12,036 nucleotides of DNA, taken from positions 1 to 12,036 of the forward strand of contig CAKUCJ010000015.1 of assembly GCA_934643435.1 (NCBI GenBank), given 5' to 3'. Position numbers and translations under genes: made by a program. This document shows positions 1 through 7,800 of the stretch, one piece after another. The notes below the pieces were generated by a model that saw nothing but the letters and a program-made list of their open reading frames with translations, did not search any database and was not told where the DNA came from. Positions within the stretch are counted from its first letter, which is position 1. The number at the start of each line of letters is the position of its first letter. The stretch is from an uncultured Collinsella sp. GTDB taxonomy: Bacteria > Actinomycetota > Coriobacteriia > Coriobacteriales > Coriobacteriaceae.

Positions 1-2760
1 ACGGGTCTTTCGGTGCAAGACAATGAGCTGATTGAGATTTCCGCGGCCCGCCTTTCGGGCCGCGAGGTCGTTGACCGTTTCGATACATTCGTGCATCCCA
101 AGCAGTTGATTCCTGCCGAGATTACCGAGCTCACGAGCATTACGAACGCCGATGTGGCTGATGCCCCGTCGGCCGTTGACGCCGTGGCTGCTCTCGCCGA
201 TTTTGTCGGCGGCTGCCCGGTCATCGCGCATAACGCCACCTTTGATCGCTCGTTTATCGAGTCGGTCAAGGGCGGTGTCAACGTCAGCGATATTTGGATC
301 GATTCGCTGGCGCTGTCGCGCATTGCGCTTCCGCGCCTGGCGTCGCACAAACTATCCTTTATGGCCGACTTGTTTGGCTGTGATTCGGTGTCGCACCGCG
401 CAAACGCCGATGTCGATGCTCTGTGTGGCGTGTGGCGCGTACTGCTGGTGGCACTCACCGACCTGCCCCAGGGCCTCATGGCGCGTTTAGCGGACATGCA
501 CGCGGACGTGCCTTGGTCCTATCGCCCCATTTTTTCTTTCCTGGCTGGCCAGAACCCGGGTTCGATCTTTTCGCTCAGCGCCGCTCGCGCCGACGTACTC
601 AAGGCTGATCGCGCAGACGATCGCGTTGATGCGGACGAGCTGCCGGTCCTTAGGATGCCAAGCCGCGAGGAAATCGAGGGGGATTATGCCCCGGGCGGCC
701 TCGTCAATCGCATGTACCCCACCTATGAGCCGCGCGACGAACAGATCGCGATGGCGGTTGAGGTGCGCGATGCGCTGGTCACGGGCACCCACCGTGTAAT
801 CGAGGCGGGTACGGGCGTCGGTAAGTCGATGGCCTATCTGGTGCCTTTTGCCGAGGCTGCGCGTCGCAACAACATTACCGTTGGCATCGCGACCAAATCG
901 AACAACCTTGCCGATCAGCTTATGTACCATGAACTGCCAAAACTTGCCGAGCAACTGCCCGACGGCCTGTCGTTTTGTGCGCTCAAGGGATATGACCACT
1001 ATCCGTGTCTGCGTAAGCTCGAGCGCATGAGTCGCGGTCAGGTCGAGATCACCACCAAGCGCGATCCCGCCGACACGCTCACGGCGGTTGCGGTGATTAT
1101 GGCGTATGTGTGCCAGTCTGCCGATGGCGACCTCGACTCGCTTGGCATTCGCTGGCGAAGCGTCAACCGTCCCGACTTTACGACGGCTTCGCGCGAGTGC
1201 GCTCGTCGCCTGTGCCCGTTCTTTCCGGATAAGTGCCTGGTCCATGGGGCGCGCCGCCGAGCGGCGCATGCGGACGTGGTGGTCACAAACCATTCCCTAC
1301 TGTTCCGCAACGTTGCTGCCGAGGGAAGGATTTTGCCCCCGATTCGCCATTGGGTAGTCGATGAGGCCCATTCTATCGAGCGCGAGGCCCGCCGCCAGTG
1401 GGCGCGCGTGGTTTCGGCCGATGAGTCGCGCGTGCTGTTTGAGCGTCTGGGTGGTTCGAGCGCTGGCGCGCTGAGCCAGGTTTCCCGTGATTTGGCCACC
1501 TCCGAGGGCTCAACACTCTATCTGGGACTCACTGCCAAGGCGACGTCGACGGTTGCCCGCGCGAGCATGGCGATTGCCGATGTGTTCGATGGCGTGCGCG
1601 AGCTTGGTCGCCGCGCCCGAGGGGGCTATGACAATGCGAACCTGTGGATTGGCCCCGAACTGCGTGAGTCGGACGACTGGCGCGACTTTTTGCAGTCGGC
1701 CCACACCGCAATCGACGCGTTGGAGCAGGCGGATAAAAGTGTAGACGCGCTGGTGCAGGCCGTCTCTGCCGATAAACCCGAGGTCGTTGTCGACCTGGGC
1801 GACATTTCGCGCCGCCTGCACGAGCTGGCCGAGAACCTCAAGCTCATCATCGACGGTACGGATGAGCACTATGTTTACTCGCTGCAAGTCAACCGTAGGC
1901 TGCGTGCGGGCGGGGAGTCTATGACCGCCGAGCGCATCGATATCGGTGAGGCCCTGGCCAACGAGTGGCTGCCCGAGGTTCACACGGCCATCTTTGCTTC
2001 GGCGACCATGACGGTTTCCAAGAGCTTTGAGCACTTCAACCATGCGGTCGGCCTCGATCGCATCGGTGCTTCTACATCCTCGTCGCTGCACCTGGATTCG
2101 AGCTATGACTTTGACTCGAATATGGCGGTGGTCGTTGCCGGCGATATCCCCGACCCGCGCGATCGTGAAGGCTACCTGTCGGCGCTCGAGCGCGTGCTGG
2201 TCGATGCCCATCTTGCCATGGGCGGATCGGTGCTCACGCTGTTCACCAACAGACGTGATATGGAGGACTTGTATGCCCGCGTCGAGCCCAAATTGGCCCG
2301 TGCAGGCCTGGAGCTTAACTGCCAGCAGCGCAACTCGTCTCCCCGTCGTCTGCGCGATCGCTTTATCAACGAGCCGACCTCATCGCTGTTTGCGCTCAAG
2401 GCCTTCTGGGAGGGGTTTGATGCCAGCGGCGAGACGCTGCGCTGCGTCATTATCCCCAAGCTGCCGTTCTCGAGCCCTACGGACCCGCTCTCGTGCGAGC
2501 GCAATCTGCGCGAAGATCGCGCTTGGGCACGCTATTCGCTGCCCGAGGCCGTGCTCGAGGTCAAACAAGCCGCTGGCCGCCTCATTCGCTCGTCGACCGA
2601 TTGCGGCGTGCTCATCTTGGCCGACCCGCGCCTGGTGACGAAGGGCTATGGCAAGAAGTTTTTAACTTCGCTGCCCACGAGTTCCTATCAGCACATAGAA
2701 TCGGCGCAGATCGGTCACTATCTGCAGTTGTGGCGCCAAGCGCACGAGCGCCGCCGTTAG
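1..2760 (+). CDS. dinG: DinG-type helicase with N-terminal DEDDh exonuclease domain (5'-partial)
   Basis: An ATP-dependent superfamily 2 DNA helicase of the XPD/DinG group fused to a DnaQ-like 3'-5' exonuclease domain; the expected role is unwinding and trimming of DNA structures in repair. The window opens inside exonuclease motif I: the first codons read T-G-L-S, the end of the usual D-x-E-T-T-G-L, so the true start lies upstream and the GTG at 13 is not the start. Residues are numbered from the first codon. Exonuclease motif II is H77-NATFD (D82) and motif III is H132-RANAD137. The helicase part has Walker A EAGTGVGKS (268-276), DEAH (454-457), a SATMT motif near 665, and a C-terminal QAAGRLIRS motif VI. 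C336, C400, C405 and C412 fall where E. coli DinG binds its 4Fe-4S cluster, with KGYDHYPC matching the DinG signature around the first cysteine. It converges with the downstream minus-strand gene, overlapping it by 4 bases. The family call is secure; substrate and role are inferred. Confidence 0.93.
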   Translation, partial: TGLSVQDNELIEISAARLSGREVVDRFDTFVHPKQLIPAEITELTSITNADVADAPSAVDAVAALADFVGGCPVIAHNATFDRSFIESVKGGVNVSDIWIDSLALSRIALPRLASHKLSFMADLFGCDSVSHRANADVDALCGVWRVLLVALTDLPQGLMARLADMHADVPWSYRPIFSFLAGQNPGSIFSLSAARADVLKADRADDRVDADELPVLRMPSREEIEGDYAPGGLVNRMYPTYEPRDEQIAMAVEVRDALVTGTHRVIEAGTGVGKSMAYLVPFAEAARRNNITVGIATKSNNLADQLMYHELPKLAEQLPDGLSFCALKGYDHYPCLRKLERMSRGQVEITTKRDPADTLTAVAVIMAYVCQSADGDLDSLGIRWRSVNRPDFTTASRECARRLCPFFPDKCLVHGARRRAAHADVVVTNHSLLFRNVAAEGRILPPIRHWVVDEAHSIEREARRQWARVVSADESRVLFERLGGSSAGALSQVSRDLATSEGSTLYLGLTAKATSTVARASMAIADVFDGVRELGRRARGGYDNANLWIGPELRESDDWRDFLQSAHTAIDALEQADKSVDALVQAVSADKPEVVVDLGDISRRLHELAENLKLIIDGTDEHYVYSLQVNRRLRAGGESMTAERIDIGEALANEWLPEVHTAIFASATMTVSKSFEHFNHAVGLDRIGASTSSSLHLDSSYDFDSNMAVVVAGDIPDPRDREGYLSALERVLVDAHLAMGGSVLTLFTNRRDMEDLYARVEPKLARAGLELNCQQRNSSPRRLRDRFINEPTSSLFALKAFWEGFDASGETLRCVIIPKLPFSSPTDPLSCERNLREDRAWARYSLPEAVLEVKQAAGRLIRSSTDCGVLILADPRLVTKGYGKKFLTSLPTSSYQHIESAQIGHYLQLWRQAHERRR

Positions 2761-3680
2761 AGCGGACAAGCTAAGGTCTTCGCCATATCGCATAGGCGTT
2801 TTGACAGGGCGGGATCATCCAATATGCGGATGGCCCCGTCCGCTGCAATTACCTGGCTGAACAGCCAACGCTCGGAGCCGTAGCACACGGTTACTGTCGC
2901 CATGTCTGCCCCGGTTGGATCAATCGAGATGATGCCGGCCCAGTCTAGGCGCTCTGCCATATCGAGCGGCATGAGGAGTTTTGTGCTCTGTTTGGCTTGG
3001 GCAAGGGAATCGTGCAGGGATGCGGAATTCGATGCGTGATGTACGACGGAGTCGTCGGTCAGGACGAGACCTTCGATCTTGTCCATGCGGTAGGAGCGTT
3101 GCTCGTCGATCTCGACATCCCATGCGTTCAGATATGTCTGGTCGCCGTTCGTCGTGATGCGCAAGGGGTCAATCAGTCGTTCGCGCGGCAGCTGATCATC
3201 CATCGACCGATAGGTAATGCGACAGCGCACGCCGTCCCGAATGGCGCAGCTCAGCTGTTGCCAATGCGATCCATGGACTACGGTGTCGACGATGCGTTGG
3301 TTGTAACCGAGTTCTTCGGGCAAAAGGGCGTGCCTGATGCGCGCTGCCGCCTGGGACTCAATCCCCAGCGATTCGAGTTCGTGATTGAGCACGGCGCCTT
3401 CGGCGGCGCTCAGGCGCAGCGGCAGAACGCGGCCCGCATCGCCCGTCAGGATAATGCGGTCGTCATGACATTCGCAGATGATGCGGGCGCCCGACTCGCG
3501 GTCGGCGAGCGTCGAGACGATATTAATAATTTCGTTGAGTGAGGCGCCGGTGATATCAAAGCGGCTGCAGATATCATCCCGCGTCATACCAGTCTCGCCG
3601 GAGGCGTAGAGGGCCTCCATGACGTCAATGGCGCGCGAGAGCCTCTGCTCACTGGTGAGTTTACGCGCGGGCATGCTCAT
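2757..3680 (-). CDS. WYL-domain transcriptional regulator, PafC-like
   Basis: A 307-residue predicted cytoplasmic DNA-binding regulator. An N-terminal winged-helix region (about 10-58) is followed by a WYL domain (about 140-207) whose core reads QTYLNAWD (TYL at 182-184) and then SYRMDKIEG (196-204), the usual R-x-D-x-I signature. A WCX-type C-terminal extension (about 230-307) contains a V-x-V-x-Y-x-S-E-R-W segment. The start at 3680 is supported by AAAGGA (plus-strand 3687-3692) six bases upstream; a second in-frame ATG two codons later (3674) is possible. The gene overlaps the end of the upstream WYL gene by 20 bases, so the two are probably translationally coupled and may act as a heterodimer, as known for mycobacterial PafB and PafC, which activate DNA-damage genes and are thought to sense single-stranded DNA. 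Its stop codon lies inside the end of the convergent helicase gene. The WYL family call is firm; the PafC assignment rests on gene order and domain style. Confidence 0.88.
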   Translation of the reverse strand: MSMPARKLTSEQRLSRAIDVMEALYASGETGMTRDDICSRFDITGASLNEIINIVSTLADRESGARIICECHDDRIILTGDAGRVLPLRLSAAEGAVLNHELESLGIESQAAARIRHALLPEELGYNQRIVDTVVHGSHWQQLSCAIRDGVRCRITYRSMDDQLPRERLIDPLRITTNGDQTYLNAWDVEIDEQRSYRMDKIEGLVLTDDSVVHHASNSASLHDSLAQAKQSTKLLMPLDMAERLDWAGIISIDPTGADMATVTVCYGSERWLFSQVIAADGAIRILDDPALSKRLCDMAKTLACPL

Positions 3681-4683
3681 GCACCGTCCTTTCGATAAGG
3701 CGGTTCCACGCCTGCTTGAGTTCCTTGGGGGCCACGGGCCTCATGCCGTCCATAGCGTGCTCCATGCAAAACGAGGCCGCGGCATCAAGGTCACGCACAC
3801 CGATGGTCCAGGTCCAGCCTTCTTCGGTGTGCGCGAGCTCCCCTCGACCGCGCGTAAGGCCGCTGACCATATCGGTCTGAGCTTGCGGCGCGAACGAAAA
3901 CGTTGCCGCAACGGGGTCCCGGTCGGCAAAATCAAATGAAAAGAACAGGCGATCGTTCAGGTTGAAGTCAGCGGGGATGGAGTAGGCCTTCGAAGGGCGC
4001 CATGCGCGGACGATGCGGTCACAGCGAAACGTCCTGATTTCATCGGTGGCGTTGTCGAGCCCGCAGAAATACGCCGTGCCCTCGCGCTCGAACATACCGT
4101 AGACGCAGACCGTGCGCTCCTTTTGTTCACCGCGGCTGTTTTGGTACAAAAAACGTAGTGCGCAACGCTCGGCAAAGGCGGTCCACACCGCATCGACGGT
4201 GGGCGAGCGATGGGCGGGAGGCTCCCCTGTGGTCGACGTGCCGGCGAGGTAGGCGATTTTGGAACGTATGTCTGCAAGCGGTGTGGCAAAGGCGGAGGAC
4301 CCGGTCGCAAGGGTCTGGTCGATAGCGTCAAGCAAGATGTCCGCGTCGTCCGCGGTGATGAGGCCGCCTGCCGCAAACGTGTGCTCGCGGTCGATGGCCC
4401 ACGCGCTTTCCTCGGTTTCCTGGGCGCCTGCGGCGCGGACTTCCTTGATTGTGATCCCACGCTCGAGAAGCTTTTCGCGATCACGGCGAAATTTGCGCTT
4501 ATCTGAGTCGATATTGCCCGAACCGTAACCAAGATCAGAATCCAGGACAATTTGCTCCGTGGTCAATGGCTCGGGAGAGCTGTTGAGAACAAAGAACAGA
4601 TTGAGGATGCGCTGCGCGGTCTTGTCGAAACCGGGCTCCGGCGACCCCTTTTTATTCGTTGCGGTTGTATCGCTTGCCGTCAT
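3661..4683 (-). CDS. WYL-domain transcriptional regulator, PafB-like
   Basis: A 340-residue predicted DNA-binding regulator, first gene of the WYL pair. The N-terminal winged helix (about 18-80) resembles PafB: an R-I-L-N-L-F-F-V-L helix, then DKRKFRRDREKLLERGI (61-77), the typical end of WYL-family HTH regions. The WYL core is weaker than in its partner, with AYFCGLD (204-210) followed by RTFRCDRI (217-224); a WCX-like C-terminal region spans about 255-335. I chose ATG 4683 because GAGGA (plus-strand 4688-4692) precedes it by four bases. An in-frame ATG at 4716 would add 11 residues (MASNTFPCEDP) but has no recognisable ribosome-binding site, and a possible -10 box at 4718-4723 would start the mRNA inside that extension. 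The divergent neighbour is the M28-like membrane protein gene, whose control region this gene shares. PafBC-like function is inferred from the tandem arrangement; a sugar- or nucleotide-responsive WYL regulator remains possible. Confidence 0.86.
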   Translation of the reverse strand: MTASDTTATNKKGSPEPGFDKTAQRILNLFFVLNSSPEPLTTEQIVLDSDLGYGSGNIDSDKRKFRRDREKLLERGITIKEVRAAGAQETEESAWAIDREHTFAAGGLITADDADILLDAIDQTLATGSSAFATPLADIRSKIAYLAGTSTTGEPPAHRSPTVDAVWTAFAERCALRFLYQNSRGEQKERTVCVYGMFEREGTAYFCGLDNATDEIRTFRCDRIVRAWRPSKAYSIPADFNLNDRLFFSFDFADRDPVAATFSFAPQAQTDMVSGLTRGRGELAHTEEGWTWTIGVRDLDAAASFCMEHAMDGMRPVAPKELKQAWNRLIERTVHEHARA

Positions 4684-4687
4684 AGGA

Positions 4688-4692
4688 TCCTC
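4688..4692 (-). promoter_or_regulatory. Ribosome-binding site fixing the PafB-like start
   Basis: The minus strand reads GAGGA four bases before ATG 4683. The alternative ATG at 4716 is preceded by AT-rich sequence without a purine-rich site. This favours the shorter protein, although the spacer is slightly short. Confidence 0.5.
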
Positions 4693-4717
4693 GCATGGGA
4701 AGGTGTTTGATGCCATG

Positions 4718-4746
4718 ATTTTAGTCCGATATGGAGATTAGACTAT
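4718..4746 (-). promoter_or_regulatory. Possible promoter for the WYL gene pair
   Basis: The minus strand carries TAAAAT at 4718-4723, a good -10 hexamer about 30 bases upstream of the chosen start. The -35 position (4740-4746) holds only TAGTCT- or ATAGTC-like sequence, a poor match, so an activator may be needed. A start site near 4711 would give a leader of roughly 28 bases to ATG 4683. Confidence 0.3.
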
Positions 4747-4750
4747 ATCC

Positions 4751-4773
4751 TTGTCCGCTCGGGGCGTTAAGAT
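4751..4773 (+). promoter_or_regulatory. RecA-NDp-like (PafBC-type) promoter candidate
   Basis: TTGTC at 4751-4755 is followed at the correct spacing by TAAGAT (4768-4773). The known mycobacterial consensus is TTGTCRGTG, 8 bases, then TAnnnT; here the total length of 23 bases and both outer blocks match, but R, T and G of the inner block are C, C and T. It faces the M28-like operon about 108 bases upstream of its start codon. The presence next door of a PafBC-like pair makes the partial match worth recording. Confidence 0.35.
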
Positions 4774-4806
4774 GCCCAGAATTCGGTCGTTTGCGCCCGC
4801 TCGGGG
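4755..4806. repeat. Pair of 10-base direct repeats in the divergent control region
   Basis: CCGCTCGGGG occurs at 4755-4764 and again at 4797-4806, with starts exactly 42 bases apart, about four helical turns, so both copies face the same side of the DNA. Each copy is preceded by a nearby TTG and followed within 0-3 bases by a -10-like hexamer (TAAGAT, TATACT). The motif has internal CCG-N2-CGG dyad symmetry. It looks like a tandem operator for a regulator of one or both divergent units. Confidence 0.5.
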
Positions 4807-4812
4807 TATACT
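4807..4812 (+). promoter_or_regulatory. -10-like box upstream of the M28-like operon
   Basis: TATACT is a five-of-six match to the sigma70 -10 consensus and immediately follows the second CCGCTCGGGG repeat. No good -35 is present: TTCGGT at 4782-4787 has a 19-base spacer. Transcription from here would give a leader of about 60 bases. A second TA-rich stretch, TATATA, lies at 4819-4824. Confidence 0.3.
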
Positions 4813-4871
4813 TTCGACTATATACGGTTCTAATGTGCATGCATTGGGCCTATTTGTCGGATTATGGATGT

Positions 4872-4875
4872 GGAG
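4872..4875 (+). promoter_or_regulatory. Ribosome-binding site fixing the M28-like protein start
   Basis: GGAG precedes ATG 4881 by five bases. The reading frame stays open upstream to 4731, but that stretch reads like intergenic control DNA and the M28-like N-terminal helix begins right after ATG 4881, so the shorter protein is chosen. Confidence 0.7.
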
Positions 4876-4880
4876 CGCAC

Positions 4881-7800
4881 ATGGCGAACACCCAGAACTA
4901 TATTAACCACCTGCTGCAGAACACCGGTATCACGCCGGCGTGCAGCGAAGAGGAGCGCTTGGCTGCCGAGGATATCGCTCAGATCTTCCGCAACCACGGC
5001 TTTGATCCCGAGGTGCAGGAGTTTAATGCCCCTGCACCCAGTAGGCTGGCGTTCGCGGTCACGGGTATCTTGGCATTTGCCGGTGCTTTGCTTATGGGTA
5101 TTGGCGGCGGTATCGGTTTAGTCGGTACCCTGCTGGCCATCATTGGAGCCGTGCTCTATGTGCTTGAGCGAACCGGTCGCCCCGTGATCTCGCGCCTGGG
5201 CAAGACGGGTGTGAGCCAAAACGTCATCGCCTACCACAAGGCGTCGGGCCCGCTTGCGTCTCCGCGCAATCGCCCGGTCGTCGTCGTGGCGCATTACGAC
5301 TCCCCGCGCGCCGAGCTGCTCGCCCGCGAGCCCTATGCGCCGTATCGCGCACTGGTCGCTAAGCTGCTCCCGATCGCCACGGTTGCTCCCGCGGCAATTG
5401 CTATCCTTCGCATCTTGCCGCTTCCCGGTGTGTTGAAGGTCCTGCTGTGGATCGTTGCGATTCTCGCCTCTCTCGTGGCGCTCGCGAACGCTGCCAATAT
5501 CATTTCCAACCGCTTTATCCTTCCCTATACATCTGGTTCGGTTTGCAACAAGTCGTCCGTTGCCGCCATGCTGGGTGTCATGGATAACGTCGCCCCCTAT
5601 CAGGGCGAGAATGAGTTCCCTGACGATATTCCGTTTGACACGTATTTTGGCGAGCAGAAGCGTCGCGCCGAGGAGATGGCGCGCGCGGCGGCCGAGTATG
5701 CCGCGGCTCAGCAGCAAAACGATTACGGCAATACCATCGAGTACGAAGAGCCTGCCTATACCGAGGACGAGTTTGGCCAGCCGGCCGCTCCCGAGGCTGA
5801 GTCCACGCAGGACGAGGCCTTTGATGGGCAGATCGATGGTTTTGAGGGTGCCTCCGCAGACGAGACTCTGATTGGCGTCATTGCCCCCGAGGTCCAGGGC
5901 CAAGATGCTCTGTCCGAGGAGCCCGTGGCGGATGAGCCCGCTGCGCTTGAGGCCGTCGAGCCCGAGCCCAAGCTCTATCGCAATGCTGCCGGCAACATCC
6001 GCTTTGGTTCGGATGCTATCCGCGCCCTCGGCATGCTCCCCGAGTCTTGCACGCTCGATTACGAGGAGGGCGAGGAGCCGTCGTTTGAGCCCGCCCCTGC
6101 TGCGACCGCTCCCGCATCGCCCGCGGTGCCCGCGGAGCCGGTCGCCGCTTCTCCCGTTGAGGCAGAGCCCGAGGTCGCCAACGAAGCTGATCCTGCTGCC
6201 GGGCTGGATATTCTGGCAACCTCTGCCCCCGTTCAGGCTGAGGCCGACGGTGCTGACGAAGATTACGATGAGTATCCGCAGCGCGTGTCCTATGAGAGCG
6301 ACACCGATTTTTCGGCCGAGCTTCCCGCGACGACGCCTCATGCCGACATTGCGTCCGCGTTCTCTTCGATCGGCGCGAGTGCTTCCAGCTTCTTTAAGGG
6401 TGCGCTTGCAAAGGGCAAGAAGTTCGTTGACGACTTTGAAGAAAAGCGTGCTGCCGCTCGCGAGGCGGCCGAGCAGGAGGCTATCGCCCAGCAACAGGCT
6501 GCCGAGGCAGAGCGCGAGCGCGCGGCGCAGGAGTTCGAGCAGAATGAAAGCGAACCGGCGCCGACTGCCGACGTTGCAGACGCCACGACGTCTTTTGAGG
6601 CGCCGCAGCCTGCGTCTGCAGATATAGCTGAGGGAACGACTTCCTTCGAGGCCCAGCAACCGATCGATAGCACGGTGTCGTTCGATGCCACGATGACGTT
6701 CGAGAAGCAGGGCACCGCGATTGCCGAGCCCCTTTCCGCGTCTGCCGAGGACGAGAGTGCCGCGGGCGATACCGTGGTTGCGGATGTCGTCGAAGTTGAT
6801 TCCAACGCGCTCGATGCGGCCGAGGAGCAGGTCGAGGCCGATCTGCCTCCCGTCGTTGAACAAGAAGTGGAGCCCGCGGCCGCCGAAGCTCCCCAGAAGG
6901 ATGAGTCGAGGCCCTACTCGACGCAGATCTTTACCATGCCCGCTCCGAGCGATCCCGGTGCTACGGTCGCTGCTTCCACCCCTACACAAACCGAGACGGT
7001 CGACTCCCTGATGGCGCAGATTTCGTCTCAGACGTCGCCGCGCCCGCAAATGAATATTCCCGACCCGGCGTCCGCGCCGGCCCCCATGCCCTCTGCGTCT
7101 CCGCTGGCGTCGGTCCCCGACCCCTCGCTTCCTTCGATGCAGCAGGCAAACGTGGCCTCCCGCACGTCGCTGTTCGATCTTCCCGATCCTTCGGCTCAGG
7201 TCAATGATCCCTTTGCGACGGCACAGGGTCTCGAGCCCACATCGGCTCCGGTCGTTCCTCCCATGGCGTCCGCGTCGGATGTCCAGCCGCTTGAGACCAT
7301 CTCGGCTCCTGCCGCCGCGACCTCTAAGCCTCAGAAGCGCGGCTTGGGTGGCCTGTTCGGCCGCAAAAAGAAAAACGAGCAGGACAGTATGAGTGATTGG
7401 CTTGGTGTCGAGGACGACTACGATGCCAAGAAGTCTGGTCGCGGCATCGGCTCGTGGGACAACTTCGAGGATGACGACGACGGCTGGAAGGGTGGTGCCA
7501 CGTCCTCCGACGGCGCTTCCTCCGAGGATATGCTCGCAGCCGTTGCCTCTATGGGTGACGACGAGCTGCTCGGTCATGACATCTGGTTCGTGGCTACAGG
7601 CGCTTCGGACTGCGATGGTGCCGGTATGAAGGCATTCCTGGCCGCGCATCGCGACAAGCTTCGCGGCGTGTTCTTCATCAATCTCGAGTCCGTTGGCGCC
7701 GGCAGGCTTTCGGTCGTGACGGTCGAGGGCGAACAGCAGTTGCTCAAGGGCGACCGGCGCATCATGAACTTGGTCAACAAGGTATGCAAGTCGTTCCATG

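Noticed and set aside
487..1293. Open reading frame of 268 codons opposite the helicase gene
   Set aside because: It overlaps the conserved Walker A and iron-sulfur regions of the helicase frame and has an Arg/His-rich composition typical of an antisense shadow.
2781..2802. CGCC...GGCG hairpin followed by TTTT just after the helicase stop
   Set aside because: The stem is only four base pairs with a ten-base loop and a short T run, and it lies inside the convergent regulator's coding sequence; too weak to call a terminator.
2761..4771. Shared 11-mer GAGCGGACAAG after the helicase stop and, on the minus strand, in the divergent control region
   Set aside because: One copy encodes the last residues of the PafC-like protein and a match of this length between two places in 12 kb is expected by chance.
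4731..4880. Fifty-codon N-terminal extension of the M28-like protein
   Set aside because: The stretch contains the phased repeats and -10-like boxes, its starts lack ribosome-binding sites, and ATG 4881 has a well-placed GGAG.
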